Assembly (NCBI GenBank): GCA_031082185.1
Contig: JAVHLI010000002.1
Location: 186,001 to 250,000, forward strand
DNA: 64,000 nucleotides
Reading direction: 5' to 3'
From: a bacterium
GTDB taxonomy: Bacteria; Sysuimicrobiota; Sysuimicrobiia; Sysuimicrobiales; Humicultoraceae
The translations under genes and the position numbers were made by a program. Shown here one piece after another: positions 17,150 to 26,648 of the stretch. The notes below the pieces were generated by a model. It was not told where the DNA came from. It was given only the letters and a program-made list of their open reading frames with translations, and did not search any database. How positions within the stretch are numbered: the stretch's first letter is position 1; each line of letters begins with the position of its first letter.

Positions 17150-19510
17150 TTACAACATCAGCGTGACAACCGTCGCGCCGTCGCCGCCTTCGAACCGGTC
17201 GCCTATGTGGAACTGCCGCACGTGCGGGTGCCCACGCAGGAACTCGTGCACGGCCCGCCGCAGCGCACCGGTGCCCTTGCCGTGAATCACGGCCACCTGC
17301 TGCAGCCGCGCGCGAACCGCGTCGTCCAGGTAGCGGTCCACAGCCAGAAGGGCCTCGTCCACGGTCTGTCCGCGCACGCTGAGCGACGTCTCCACGACAG
17401 GCCGCGCGGGCACCTCGGCGCGCCCGGCGGACCGCGCAGGGACCGAGGGCGCACCGCCAACTGCCGGGGCCTCGTGCAGCGCCTCCAGGGGGACGCGCGT
17501 GCGTAGCGTGCCTACCTCCACCTCCACCTGGCCGTGCGCATCAGGACCGGCCACCACGGTGCCGACCCTGCCCAGCGGCATCACGTAGACCGTCTGGCCT
17601 GCGTGCACGCGCTCGACCATCGGTCCTGGCGGCGCCGCGGGCTCCTGGGCGGGCAACGCCTCCAATGCCTCCTTCAGGTGTGACCGCGCCCGCCGCACCG
17701 CTTCCTCGGTACGCGCTGCGCGCACCTCTGCCATCACCGCGTCCAGACGTCTGCGCGTCTCGATGATGATCGTCTCGCCGGTCTGCCTGGCCTCTGCCAG
17801 CAGGCGCCGGCGCTCGCGCCGAATGTGCTCGGCCTCCTGGACCATTTGCTGCTCGGCCTCCTGGGCCGCCGCCCTGGCCAGCGCGGCCTCGGCCCTGTCC
17901 ATCTCCGCGGCCTGCCTGTCGCGCGTGAGGTCATCCAGCACCTGCTCGATGGCCACATGCTCTGGCGCCAGAAGGGACCTTGCCTCCGCCACGACGCCGG
18001 GATCGAGACCCAGCCGTTCCGCGATGACGAGGGCGTTACTGCGGCCCGGAAGCCCGATCTGAAGCCGGAACGTGGGCCGCAGCGTCTCAACGTCGAACTC
18101 CACGGACGCGTTCTCGATACCGGCTTCCACAGAAGCCAGCATCTTCAGCTCGTTGTAGTGGGTGGTGACCACGGTGTGCAACCCGCGGCGGTGCAGTTCC
18201 TGAATGATCGCTCGGGCCAGCGCCACCCCCTCGGTGGGATCGGTTCCTGCGCCGACCTCGTCGAGCAGAACAAGCCCGGGCGGCCGCACGTTTCGCAGGA
18301 TCTGGACGATGGCGCTCATGTGCGACGAGAAGGTAGACAGGTTCTGTTCGATGGACTGCTCGTCGCCTATGTCCGCGTGCACCTGGTCGAATCGGGCGAC
18401 GGTGCTGCCGTCCGCGGCCGGTATGAACAGCCCTGCCTGGGCCATCAGGGCCAGCAGGCCGATGGTCTTCAGGGCCACCGTCTTGCCCCCGGTGTTGGGG
18501 CCGGTCACGACCAGCGTGGTGAACTCGCCTCCCAGGATGATATCCACCGGGACGACCTCTGCGTCACCCCGGGCGAGGACCAGCACGGGGTGACGCGCGC
18601 AGTGCACCTGCATGATGCCGTCCTCGCGCACCTGTGGCGCAGTGGCCCGCAGGCGCGCGGCCAGCGCGGCCTTGGCCGATGCCAGGTCCAGATCGCCCAG
18701 GATCTCCCCGTTGGTGCACAACGCTCCGGAGTGTTCACCCACCAGACCCGACAGTTTGCGCAGGATCCGGAGGATCTCCTCGCGCTCCGCGGCATCCAGC
18801 TCGCGCCGCCGGTTGCCCAACGGGACCAGCGCCAGCGGCTCCATGAAGAGCGTAGCTCCGCTTGCGCTCGCGTCGTGCACGATGCCCGGGAACTGCGCGC
18901 GGTGTTCGGCCCGCACGGGCATGACGAACCGATCACCTCGCATCGTCACCAGCGACTCCTGCAGGTAACGCGCGACGGCCGAATCGTGGAGCAGTCGCTC
19001 CAGCGACTCCCGCAGGCGTCGCTCCACGGCCTGGTGCTCGTCGCGGATCCGGCGCAGCTCGGGCGAGGCCGTACTCAGAACCCGGCCCTGGTCGTCCAGG
19101 GCCCTGACGATCTCCGTCTCCAACCCCGGCAGCGCGGCCAGGCGGTCGGCCATCGCTGCCAGGCGTAGGGCCAGAGTGCGACGCGAGCGCAGGTGGGCCT
19201 GGACGCGCCGGGTGACCTCCAGGGTCTGCGCCACGTCGAGCAGTTCCAGGGGTTCGAGCATTCCGCCCGATGCCGCCATCGCGGCCTGCACCCGGATGTC
19301 GCGCGCGCCCCGCACCTGGATCTCGGACTCCGCGGCAACCGCCACCGCCTCCGCGGTAACCTCCAGGGCCGCGCGCACCGCCTCGCCTTCGCGCAATGGC
19401 GCCAGGCGCAGCGCCAGCTCGCGCCCCATGGGCGTCACGGTGCCCTCGGCCAGCGCCGCAAGGATCTTGGGAAACTCGAGCACTCGAAGGGTGCGCGCGT
19501 CGGCGATCAT
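17150..19510 (-). CDS. mutS2: MutS2 family endonuclease/ATPase
   Basis: A 786-residue protein with MutS2 layout: core/lever helices, ABC-type ATPase ([46 protein letters not shown]), a long clamp coiled coil, and a C-terminal Smr nuclease domain ([31 protein letters not shown]). It lacks the MutS mismatch-recognition domain. MutS2 acts on branched DNA or collided ribosomes. ATG at 19510 is set by AGAGG 5 nt upstream and by the conserved start ([17 protein letters not shown]). It follows polX/mpg as in the Bacillota cvpA-polX-mutS2 cluster. Confidence 0.96.
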   Translation of the reverse strand: MIADARTLRVLEFPKILAALAEGTVTPMGRELALRLAPLREGEAVRAALEVTAEAVAVAAESEIQVRGARDIRVQAAMAASGGMLEPLELLDVAQTLEVTRRVQAHLRSRRTLALRLAAMADRLAALPGLETEIVRALDDQGRVLSTASPELRRIRDEHQAVERRLRESLERLLHDSAVARYLQESLVTMRGDRFVMPVRAEHRAQFPGIVHDASASGATLFMEPLALVPLGNRRRELDAAEREEILRILRKLSGLVGEHSGALCTNGEILGDLDLASAKAALAARLRATAPQVREDGIMQVHCARHPVLVLARGDAEVVPVDIILGGEFTTLVVTGPNTGGKTVALKTIGLLALMAQAGLFIPAADGSTVARFDQVHADIGDEQSIEQNLSTFSSHMSAIVQILRNVRPPGLVLLDEVGAGTDPTEGVALARAIIQELHRRGLHTVVTTHYNELKMLASVEAGIENASVEFDVETLRPTFRLQIGLPGRSNALVIAERLGLDPGVVAEARSLLAPEHVAIEQVLDDLTRDRQAAEMDRAEAALARAAAQEAEQQMVQEAEHIRRERRRLLAEARQTGETIIIETRRRLDAVMAEVRAARTEEAVRRARSHLKEALEALPAQEPAAPPGPMVERVHAGQTVYVMPLGRVGTVVAGPDAHGQVEVEVGTLRTRVPLEALHEAPAVGGAPSVPARSAGRAEVPARPVVETSLSVRGQTVDEALLAVDRYLDDAVRARLQQVAVIHGKGTGALRRAVHEFLRGHPHVRQFHIGDRFEGGDGATVVTLML

Positions 19511-19523
19511 TGACACCTCTTCA

Positions 19524-20066
19524 TTATAGACGAGAGGGAAACCGCCGCGAGAGCGCGGGGTGGTCGTCCAGTCCGAACCGCCACGCGCGGCCCCGGGCGT
19601 TGCTAACCCCGATGCGCGGACCGACGGCAACGGCGACGCGGCGGCGGCCGCCATGAGCCAGGTAGAGCGGAGGCACGGTAAGATCGGAGCCGTTGTGCTC
19701 CAGGCCGACCGACATCGCGACGGTCAGGCGGCCGGGGCCTGAGGCAGCGGGCTCGATCGCCCGCAGGAGCACCGCCCCCGGCCGTCCCTCGGGCTCGGTG
19801 ACAACGTTCAGGCAGGCGTGCAGCCCAAACGCACGGTAGACGTAGGCGATCCCGGGCCGGCCGAACATGACCGCACTGCGCGGGGTCCGCTTGAAGGCAT
19901 GGCTGGCAGGGTCGTCGGCCCCCCGGTAGGCCTCGGTCTCCACGATGCGACCTACCAGCACTCCCGACGGCGTCTCGTGGACCAGCAGATGGCCCAGCAG
20001 GGAACGGGCGACGGCCACCGTGTGCCGTGCGAAGAAGCTGCGCGGAAGCGGCCGGAACTGTCTCAT
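19524..20066 (-). CDS. mpg: 3-methyladenine/hypoxanthine DNA glycosylase (AAG/Mpg family)
   Basis: A 180-residue base-excision glycosylase. Key blocks are FFARHTVAVARSLLG, the catalytic Glu in GRIVETEAYRG, DPASHAF, RSAVMFGRPGIAYVYRAFGLHACLNVV and the PGAVLLRAIEP segment. It removes alkylated and deaminated purines. It is slightly shorter than the usual ~195-200 residues, mainly after LLRAIEP. ATG at 20066 follows the polX stop by 1 nt with GGTGAG in front, so it is coupled to polX. This repair gene is an addition to the common polX-mutS2 pair. Confidence 0.93.
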   Translation of the reverse strand: MRQFRPLPRSFFARHTVAVARSLLGHLLVHETPSGVLVGRIVETEAYRGADDPASHAFKRTPRSAVMFGRPGIAYVYRAFGLHACLNVVTEPEGRPGAVLLRAIEPAASGPGRLTVAMSVGLEHNGSDLTVPPLYLAHGGRRRVAVAVGPRIGVSNARGRAWRFGLDDHPALSRRFPSRL

Positions 20067-20067
20067 C

Positions 20068-21840
20068 TCACCGGCTGCGCCGCGGGCGGCCTTCCCGGTG
20101 GCCGAGCACCTCGCGCAGCGACGCGAGCGGCAGCGTGTTGATGACCTCTCGCGCCTCGACCCAGCCGCGCCGGGCGGTTCCCACCCCAAGCGGCATGTAG
20201 CGCAGCTGCGCGCACGAGTGCGCGTCCGTGCCGATCGCCAGGCGCGCCCCCCGCTCCCTGGCCAGGCGGACGTCGGTGTCCTTGAGGTCCAGGCGCTCGG
20301 GCGCGGCGTTGATCTCAAGCGCGGTCCCGGTTCGGACCGCGGCGTCCACCACCGCCTCGATGTCCACCTCGTAGGGGTCGCGCGCGCCGAGCAGGCGGCC
20401 GGTGGGGTGACCGAGGATATCCACGTGCCCGCTCTCCATCGCCCGCACTATGCGCGAGGTCATCTCATCACGGCTCATTCGGAAGCGGGTGTGCACCGAT
20501 GCGATCACCAGGTCGAGGTCGGCCAGCAGCTCGTCGGGGTAGTCCAGGGTGCCATCGGCGGAGATGTCGCACTCGGTGCCGATGAGAACGGCTATCCCCA
20601 GGCGGTCTGAGAGAGCGCGGACCTGCCGGATGTGCTCGCGCAGGTCCGCGGCCGGCACTCCTCGCGCGACCTTGAGCGACTGCGAATGATCGGTGATGCA
20701 GACGTACTCGTATCCCATCGCCACTGCGGCGGCTGCGATCTCCTCGACGCTATCGGCGCCGTCGCTCCACGATGTGTGCGCGTGAACCTCGCCGCGGATG
20801 TCCTCGGCCTCGATCAACCGCGGCAGCCGCCCTGCCTCCGCCGCCTCGATCTCGCCCTTGTCCTCCCGAAGTTCGGGCGGGATCCACGGCAGGCCGAGGG
20901 CGCGGTAGATGCCGGCCTCGGTGCGACCGGCCACCCGGCGACCGGCCACGCGGCGGTCGTCCCCGCCGCGACCGTCCCCCGACCGCCACAGGCCGTACTC
21001 GTTGAGCTTCAACCCGGCGCGGGCCGCCCGCTCGCGCAGGGCGACGTTGTGCTCCTTGCTGCCGGTGAAGTACTGCAGCGCCGCGCCATACGCGGCGGGC
21101 TCCACAACGCGCAGGTCGGCCTGCAGCCCGATGTCCAACACCACGGAGGACCGGGTGGAACCCCGCTCCAGCACCTCGCTGACTTCGGGCGCCGTCGTGA
21201 AGGCGTCCATCACCCGACCGGGCGCCCGGCTGGTTACCAGGATGTCCAGGTCGCCCACGGTCTCCCTCATGCGGCGGATGCTGCCGGCGGCGCTGATCTG
21301 TTTCACGCCTGGGACGGCCCGCAATCGCTCCACCATCTCGACTGCCGCGGGTAGGGCAAAGCCCAGGGGCCGGCGCCCGGCCTGGCGGCGCACCATCGCG
21401 ATGCCGCGCAGTATGGCCTCCTCGGTCCGCTGACCCATGCGCGGCAGTTCGCGAATGCGGCCCGCGGCAGCCGCGGCCTCCAGTTCGTCCAGCGTCGAGA
21501 TGCCCAGCTGCTCGTGCAGCAACAGCGCGGTCTTGGGCCCGACCTCAGGCACCAACATCAAGGTGGTCAGCCCAGGCGGAAGCGAGGCGGCCAGTTCTTC
21601 GTAGGCGTGCATCGTGCCGGTGGCCAGGAACTCGACGATCTTCTCCGCCAGGGCCTTGCCTATTCCGGGAATCTCGGTCAGGCCTCCTCGGGCGGCGACC
21701 TCGGCAACATCCTCTGAGAGTCCCTCTATGGCGCGGGCTGCCCGGCGGTAGGCGTTGATACGGAAAACCGACTCGCCCCCTATCTCGAGCAGATCGGCTA
21801 TCAGCGCAAACCGTTGGGCGACGGCCCGGTTCTGCGTCAC
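20068..21840 (-). CDS. polX: Family X DNA polymerase with PHP exonuclease domain
   Basis: A 590-residue PolX. The N-terminal 8-kDa/HhH region includes GLTEIPGIGKALAEKIVEFL and MLVPEVGPKTALLL. The nucleotidyltransferase core has AGSIRRMRETVGDLDILV. The PHP 3'-5' exonuclease domain has GEVHAHTSWSDGADSVEE, CITDHSQSL, and ends with ILGHPTGRLL, ALEINAAPERLDL and GTDAHS. It fills gaps in base-excision repair, which fits the coupled mpg. The start is GTG at 21840 without a clear Shine-Dalgarno sequence. A 5-residue tandem duplication (RRVAG twice) lies in the palm-to-PHP linker. Confidence 0.95.
   Translation of the reverse strand: MTQNRAVAQRFALIADLLEIGGESVFRINAYRRAARAIEGLSEDVAEVAARGGLTEIPGIGKALAEKIVEFLATGTMHAYEELAASLPPGLTTLMLVPEVGPKTALLLHEQLGISTLDELEAAAAAGRIRELPRMGQRTEEAILRGIAMVRRQAGRRPLGFALPAAVEMVERLRAVPGVKQISAAGSIRRMRETVGDLDILVTSRAPGRVMDAFTTAPEVSEVLERGSTRSSVVLDIGLQADLRVVEPAAYGAALQYFTGSKEHNVALRERAARAGLKLNEYGLWRSGDGRGGDDRRVAGRRVAGRTEAGIYRALGLPWIPPELREDKGEIEAAEAGRLPRLIEAEDIRGEVHAHTSWSDGADSVEEIAAAAVAMGYEYVCITDHSQSLKVARGVPAADLREHIRQVRALSDRLGIAVLIGTECDISADGTLDYPDELLADLDLVIASVHTRFRMSRDEMTSRIVRAMESGHVDILGHPTGRLLGARDPYEVDIEAVVDAAVRTGTALEINAAPERLDLKDTDVRLARERGARLAIGTDAHSCAQLRYMPLGVGTARRGWVEAREVINTLPLASLREVLGHREGRPRRSR
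20923..20952. repeat. 15-bp tandem duplication inside polX
   Basis: Two adjacent 15-bp units (20923-20937 and 20938-20952) differ at one base. They add one extra copy of the pentapeptide RRVAG in frame within the linker between polymerase and PHP domains, so reading is not disturbed. Confidence 0.8.
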
Positions 21841-21850
21841 GCCGGGTTCG

Positions 21851-22360
21851 TCAGAACCTGTGGTCCGGACCGATCGGCGGGAACGGGATCGGGCTGATCC
21901 GTTGAAGGTGAGTGACGGCGCCTCGCTGAGCCGCCGCGACGTACCGCACGATCGGCGACCGCTCGACGTCCTGCGCGATGGCCTCCGACAGAGGCGAGGC
22001 CAGCAGGATTCCTACCCCGGCCATAGTCGCGACCAGGGCCTTGAGCGCGCCTGTGAGAATCCCAAGGAGCTGGGCGTACAGGCCTGGTCGCTTGCCGCCT
22101 GGCAGGATGCTGATCAGCACGGCCAGCAGCGTGTACGCGACCAGGAAAGCCAGGACGAATCCAACGGTCCGCCCCCATTCCAGGGGCAGGGGGCTCCCTT
22201 TTGTGATGCGCTCGCCCAGGGCCGGGAAGGCGATCGCCGCGGCCGCGTAGGCAACCACCAGCGCCACCGCGCCCAGCAGGGACGCGACGCCGCCCTTGAA
22301 CATTCCCTGCACGACGAACCCAATCAGCAGCACGATCGCGATCCAGTCAAGCCAGGTCAC
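21851..22360 (-). CDS. cvpA: CvpA family membrane protein
   Basis: A 169-residue protein with four hydrophobic segments. It starts TWLDWIAIVLLIGFVVQGMFKGG, the CvpA family N-terminus, followed by a conserved Arg-bearing loop and a polar C-terminus. CvpA proteins are linked to envelope stress and colicin V export. The second GTG (22360) is preferred, with GGAGG 8 nt upstream; the GTG three codons earlier overlaps that Shine-Dalgarno sequence. Position between pheT and polX matches Bacillota (yshB). Confidence 0.88.
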   Translation of the reverse strand: MTWLDWIAIVLLIGFVVQGMFKGGVASLLGAVALVVAYAAAAIAFPALGERITKGSPLPLEWGRTVGFVLAFLVAYTLLAVLISILPGGKRPGLYAQLLGILTGALKALVATMAGVGILLASPLSEAIAQDVERSPIVRYVAAAQRGAVTHLQRISPIPFPPIGPDHRF

Positions 22361-22422
22361 TGCAGCCACCTCCAGGATGCCCGTTCACCAAAGACGATAC
22401 CCTATATGCCACTCCGGCATAC

Positions 22423-24486
22423 CTATGCGCGGACCTTGACCGGCAGGCGCGCGGCCAAGGCCGCGCATATCTCCAGCATCAATCCCTCGATCTCTTCGCC
22501 GGTGAGGGTGCGGTCCGGAGCGCGAAACGTCAGGGTGTAGGCCAGGTTGCGCGTCCCCGGAGCGAGCGGCGGGCCGGTGTAGGCGTCGAACAACTCCACC
22601 GACTCCAGCAGTGCGCCGCCGGCCTCGACCAGCGCTCCCTGTACCGCCGCATGGGGCAGACCCAACGGCGCCACCAGGGCAACATCGCGCACCACTGCCG
22701 GATACCGCGGCATGCCCGTGAATCTCGGCTGAAGCACCGCGCGGCCGAGCAGCACATCCAGATCCATCTCGCTCACGCAGGTGCGGCCTGGAAGATCGAA
22801 CCGGGCGGCAACTTGGGGATGCAGCTCGCCCATCACCCCGGCCTCCACGCCTCCGACGCTGACGCGTCCACACCGCGCCGGATGCATCCACGCGGGACCG
22901 CCGGCTTCCACTGCAAGCGGTCCTGCCCGCAGCTCGCCGGAGAGGGTTTCCAGCACGCCCCTCAGGTGCAGCAGCGTGGCCTCGCGCAGATCCCGGGCGT
23001 CCTCCCAGAACCCGGCCAGCCACACCCCGCGCATCGCTATCGCCAGTGCGCGCCGTTCCCTCACCACGCCGCCTTCAGCCCGGAAGGTGCGGCCGATCTC
23101 AAACAGGTGGATCGCTCCCTGCCGCCGCGCGACGTTGACCCGTACCGCCTCCAGCAGTCCCGGAAGCAGAGCGGACCGCAGGTGGGTGTGATCGGCGGTA
23201 AGCGGGTTGGAGATGGGCACGGCCAGGCGCCACGGATCGCCCTCCTCCACCCCCAACTGGTCCAGCGCGCGCGGGTGGACGAGTGACAGCGTCATCGCCT
23301 CGGTCAGGCCCGCACGCACGAGCGCGTCGCGCGCAGCGCCCTCGGCTTCCAGCGTGACCGGGCGGCGTCCCTGCTGCATGATCTCGCACGGCATCGCCTC
23401 TGGAATCCGGTCGTAACCGTGGTGGCGGGCCACTTCCTCGACGAGGTCTTCCTCGCGCTCCAGATCCCTTCGGCCGACCGGGGGCACGGCGAAGACCGAA
23501 TCCCCCTCAAGGCGTACCTCGAGCCCGAGCCGGGTGAGGACGGACACAACCTCATCAGGCGGTATCTCCACACCCAGGACGCGCACCAAGCGCGGGAGCC
23601 GCAGCCTGATTACCGGCCTGGGCACCGGCGCCGGATAAACGTCCACCCCAAAGCGCAGGACCCGTCCTCCCGAGAGGCCGGCTATGAGCCCGGCGGCCCG
23701 GCGCGCTGCACGGGCGACCCCTTCGGGATCCACCCCGCGCTCGAACCTTGCGCTGGCCTCGGTGCGCAGGCCGATGCGACGGCTCGTGCGGCGCACGCCG
23801 GCAGGCGCAAACGACGCTGCTTCCAGCAGCACAGTGTGGGTCCCCGGCCCGATCTCGGTCTCGGCGCCGCCCATAATGCCGGCCAGGGCCACGGGACGGC
23901 GGGCGTCCGCGATAACGAGCATCGCGGGGTCGAGCGTGCGTCCCACGCCATCCAGCGTCACCAGGTGCTCGCCTGCGGCGGCCGATCGCACGATGATCCG
24001 ACGTCCATGTAGCGCGTCGAGGTCAAATGCGTGCAGGGGTTGCCCCCATTCCAGCATCACGTAGTTCGTCGCGTCCACCACCGCGTTCACGGGCCGGATA
24101 CCGGCCGCCTCCAGCCTGGCAGCGATGGCAGGGGGCGAGGAACCGACCGTGATACCCGTGATCACGTGGGCCACGTAGCGAGGGCAAAGCGAAGCGTCGG
24201 CAATCTCCACCGCGGCCATGGAGGAAGCGGGTGGGTCCACCTCGTCGAGATCGTCCTCCGGCAGATGTGCGTCGCAGCCCGCCCACGCCGCCAGCTCGCG
24301 GGCGATGCCGATCATGCTCAGCAGGTCCGGCCGGTTGGAGGCTATCTCGAGATCCAGCACCAGGTCTCCCCCGGCGCGCTCGACTCCCTCCACCCCGATG
24401 CCCAGCATGGGCAGGCGCTCGACCAGCGCCTCGGCGGGTTCGGGCAACTCAACGTACTCTCTCAGCCACGACAGCGGGGCGCGCAT
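22423..24486 (-). CDS. pheT: Phenylalanyl-tRNA synthetase beta subunit lacking the N-terminal OB-fold domain
   Basis: A 687-residue subunit, about 110 shorter than the usual ~800. It opens MRAPLSWLREYVELPEPAEA as expected, but goes from GVEGVERAGG (about residue 40) straight to DLVLDLEIASNRPDLLSMIG. In standard PheT the OB-fold/EMAP-II-like tRNA-binding domain lies exactly between these two points. The B3/B4 editing region (NYVMLEWGQPLHAFD), the B5 domain, the catalytic-like core (RTEASARFERGVD; HLFEIGRTF) and the C-terminal ferredoxin-like anticodon-binding domain (RYPAVVRDVALV) are intact. ATG follows the pheS stop without a gap (TAGATG). Confidence 0.95.
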   Translation of the reverse strand: MRAPLSWLREYVELPEPAEALVERLPMLGIGVEGVERAGGDLVLDLEIASNRPDLLSMIGIARELAAWAGCDAHLPEDDLDEVDPPASSMAAVEIADASLCPRYVAHVITGITVGSSPPAIAARLEAAGIRPVNAVVDATNYVMLEWGQPLHAFDLDALHGRRIIVRSAAAGEHLVTLDGVGRTLDPAMLVIADARRPVALAGIMGGAETEIGPGTHTVLLEAASFAPAGVRRTSRRIGLRTEASARFERGVDPEGVARAARRAAGLIAGLSGGRVLRFGVDVYPAPVPRPVIRLRLPRLVRVLGVEIPPDEVVSVLTRLGLEVRLEGDSVFAVPPVGRRDLEREEDLVEEVARHHGYDRIPEAMPCEIMQQGRRPVTLEAEGAARDALVRAGLTEAMTLSLVHPRALDQLGVEEGDPWRLAVPISNPLTADHTHLRSALLPGLLEAVRVNVARRQGAIHLFEIGRTFRAEGGVVRERRALAIAMRGVWLAGFWEDARDLREATLLHLRGVLETLSGELRAGPLAVEAGGPAWMHPARCGRVSVGGVEAGVMGELHPQVAARFDLPGRTCVSEMDLDVLLGRAVLQPRFTGMPRYPAVVRDVALVAPLGLPHAAVQGALVEAGGALLESVELFDAYTGPPLAPGTRNLAYTLTFRAPDRTLTGEEIEGLMLEICAALAARLPVKVRA

Positions 24487-25470
24487 CTAGAACTGCTCCA
24501 GCAATCTGAGATCGTTCTCCCACAGCAGGCGGATGTCGGGGATCCCGTAGCGCACCATGGCCGGCCGGTCAACCCCCAGGCCGAACGCAAGAGCCGTGTA
24601 CCGCTGTGGGTCAATCCCGGCCATCTCCAGCACCCTGGGGTGGAACATGCCGCACCCGCCCAGCTCCAGCCACCGTCCCTCGAACGACACCGCCAGTTCG
24701 GCGCTGGGTTCGGTGAAGGGGAAGTAGCTGGGCTGGAAACGCGTCTTGGTCTGGGGCCCGAACATCTCGCGCGCGAACGCGGCCAGCACGCCCTTGACGT
24801 TGGCGAACGTGATCGTCTCGCCGACCATGAACCCGTCCACCTGGTGGAACACCGGCATGTGCGTGGCGTCCACGGGGTCCCGGCGATAGCACCTTCCGCT
24901 GGTGACGATGCGCATCGGCGGCGTCCGTCCCACCATCACCCGTGCGTCCACGACGGTGGCGTGCGTGCGCAGCAGCAGCTCGTCGCCGAGATAGAAGGTG
25001 TCCTGCGTGTCGCGGGCCGGGTGGTCGCGCGGCATGTTGAGCCGCCCGAAGTTGAACTCGTCGGTTTCCACTTCGGTTCCCTCGACCACCTCAAACCCGA
25101 GCCCGATGAAGATCCGCTCGACCTCGTCGAGCGTGCGCCGAAGCACGTGCCGGCGGCCCAGCGGCCCGCGCCGGCCGGGCAGCGACACGTCAATCCGCTC
25201 ATCTGCCAGGCGTTCTGCCTCCTGAGCAGTGGTGAGCTCGGCCGCGCGGCCGTCGAACGCCGCCAGCAGCGTCTCCCGGGCGCTGTTGAGGCGCGCGCCG
25301 AGTGACGCGCGCTCGGGTCCGCTCAGGACAGGGATGCCCTTGAGGAGCGCGGCGATCTCGCCCCGGCGCCCCAACACGCGGTGGCGCATGGCCTCCAGCA
25401 CGTCGGGTGCCGTCACCCCCCCGAGCGCCTCGATCGTTTGGGTCACGAGCCGGTCAACATCATCGGGCAT
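24487..25470 (-). CDS. pheS: Phenylalanyl-tRNA synthetase alpha subunit
   Basis: A 327-residue class II catalytic subunit. Visible are the N-terminal coiled-coil region, motif 1, HPARDTQDTFYL, LRTHATVVDARVM, motif 2 (IVTSGRCYRRDPVDATHMPVFHQVDG) and motif 3 (GLGVDRPAMVRYGIPDIRLL). It charges tRNA-Phe as an alpha2-beta2 enzyme with PheT. ATG at 25470 has GGGAGGGG 4-5 nt upstream. Expression is probably controlled by the T-box leader directly upstream. Confidence 0.97.
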   Translation of the reverse strand: MPDDVDRLVTQTIEALGGVTAPDVLEAMRHRVLGRRGEIAALLKGIPVLSGPERASLGARLNSARETLLAAFDGRAAELTTAQEAERLADERIDVSLPGRRGPLGRRHVLRRTLDEVERIFIGLGFEVVEGTEVETDEFNFGRLNMPRDHPARDTQDTFYLGDELLLRTHATVVDARVMVGRTPPMRIVTSGRCYRRDPVDATHMPVFHQVDGFMVGETITFANVKGVLAAFAREMFGPQTKTRFQPSYFPFTEPSAELAVSFEGRWLELGGCGMFHPRVLEMAGIDPQRYTALAFGLGVDRPAMVRYGIPDIRLLWENDLRLLEQF

Positions 25471-25785
25471 GTGGCCCCTCCCGGGGAATGCCAAAGCGCC
25501 TTCGCCCCCAGGGGCGAAAGCGCCTCGCTTCCGCGATACCACCCTCATCCATCGCCTGGCGGCCGTGCCGCACGCTTCTCAGTCGGGCAAGCGGCTCAGC
25601 GGACCCGGGGTTGTCCGGGCACACCGCCGATATGCCAGGTATGCCCAGATCGAGCCGGTCGATTCGAAGAGCCGCCACAACGCCTCAGCCGACCAGACCT
25701 GGTCCACGGCCCTCCTCTGATCGCTCGGAGAAACGATCCTGAAACCCGCGCCAGATCAGGGTTCCAGCCAATGCCGTGCGCTTGC
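25471..25785 (-). promoter_or_regulatory. T-box riboswitch leader of pheST
   Basis: The 315-nt untranslated region before pheS contains AGGGTGGTATCGCGG (25545-25531), a near-exact T-box motif, directly followed by a GC-rich terminator-type hairpin. Further upstream, AGAGGA and GTGG/GCTG elements resemble the distal part of Stem I, and CCCTGATC/GATCTGGG could form its base. UUC at 25668-25666, followed by GA, is the best candidate Phe specifier codon, but this assignment is tentative. Uncharged tRNA-Phe would bind and switch to the antiterminator, allowing pheST expression. Confidence 0.85.
25491..25523 (-). terminator. T-box-associated terminator hairpin before pheS
   Basis: Arms at 25511-25523 and 25496-25508 form a 13-bp stem with one G-U pair and a very tight loop, followed on the minus strand by TTTGG. 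The U-tract is short. It overlaps the region competing with the T-box antiterminator. A further CCCC-GGGA-GGGG element just before the pheS start could hide the ribosome site, so translational control is also possible. Confidence 0.7.
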
Positions 25786-25789
25786 CGTG

Positions 25790-25819
25790 AGTATAGCACA
25801 GGCTGAAAGCGGCTGACAA
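25790..25819 (-). promoter_or_regulatory. Promoter of the pheST leader
   Basis: TTGTCA (25819-25814) and TATACT (25795-25790) with an 18-bp spacer and an extended TGC before the -10. It lies just past the trmH stop and gives the length expected for a T-box leader. Confidence 0.75.
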
Positions 25820-25835
25820 GCGTGTGAGGGGCCGG

Positions 25836-26636
25836 TCATAGAATTGCGGGCGGGGCGCCGCGCCTGCGGACGACCTCGTATAGGAGCACGCCCGCCGCCA
25901 CCGCGGCGTTGAGCGACTCCACCGGCCCCAGCAGTGGAATGCGGACGCGCGTCCCAAGATCGAACCACGCCGGATCAGGCCCGGCGGACTCGTTCCCAAC
26001 GACGATCGCCAGCGGTGGACCCAGGGGCGCAGAGGTATAGTCCTGATCTCCTCTAGCGTCCGCCACGATCACGCGGACCCCGCAGGCGACAAGTGCCGCC
26101 CGCAGCGAGGCACCGTCGAGCCCAAGCACGGGGACCCTGAAGGCCGCTCCCATGGAGGCGCGCATCGCCTTGGGCTGAAACGGATCCGCGGTGCCCTCGG
26201 TCACCGCGACCGCCGAAGCTCCGGATGCGGCCGCGGTCCGCACCATGGTGCCGAGGTTTCCGGGATCTTGGATTCCGTCGGCTACCAGCAGCAGGAGCCC
26301 GGGCGAAGTTAGGATCGCAGCGTCCGGCGGGGACGGACGCCGGGCCAGGGCCACGACTCCCTGGGATGTCGTCACGCGGCCGGCGGCCTGCACGACGCGC
26401 AAGGTGGCCTGGCAGACGCGCGCGCCTGCATCCCTGAGGCGCGCGCCCAGCGGCGAGCCCGCGGGGTCCTGCTCGTCGCCGGCAATCAGGGCCGCCTCAA
26501 TGATGATGCCGGCATCGAGGGCCTCCTGGATCAGGCGCGGCCCGTCCAGCACGATCCGCTGCAGGGGATCGCGGCGCGGATGCCCGCCCGCCCTCCGCAT
26601 CGCCTGCACCAGGGGGTGGCGCGTGGAGGTGATCAT
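25836..26636 (-). CDS. TrmH/SpoU family RNA 2'-O-methyltransferase
   Basis: A 266-residue SPOUT enzyme with an N-terminal substrate-binding domain (ITSTRHPLVQAMRRA, QRIVLDGPRLIQEAL) and the knotted catalytic domain. The SpoU motifs are DGIQDPGNLGTMVRTAAASGA (motif 1), IVVGNESAGPDP (motif 2) and IPLLGPVESLNAAVAAGVLLYE (motif 3). It probably methylates a 23S rRNA ribose. It precedes pheS in Bacillota as well (ysgA). The start is 12 bp after the ktrA stop, so the two are co-transcribed. Confidence 0.92.
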   Translation of the reverse strand: MITSTRHPLVQAMRRAGGHPRRDPLQRIVLDGPRLIQEALDAGIIIEAALIAGDEQDPAGSPLGARLRDAGARVCQATLRVVQAAGRVTTSQGVVALARRPSPPDAAILTSPGLLLLVADGIQDPGNLGTMVRTAAASGASAVAVTEGTADPFQPKAMRASMGAAFRVPVLGLDGASLRAALVACGVRVIVADARGDQDYTSAPLGPPLAIVVGNESAGPDPAWFDLGTRVRIPLLGPVESLNAAVAAGVLLYEVVRRRGAPPAIL

Positions 26637-26648
26637 GTCGCCGGTTGG

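Noticed and set aside
19523-19528. TATAAT on the minus strand 12 bp before mutS2
   Set aside because: No -35 match lies 16-18 bp upstream, and the resulting transcript would begin within the Shine-Dalgarno region. It overlaps the mpg stop and is probably chance.
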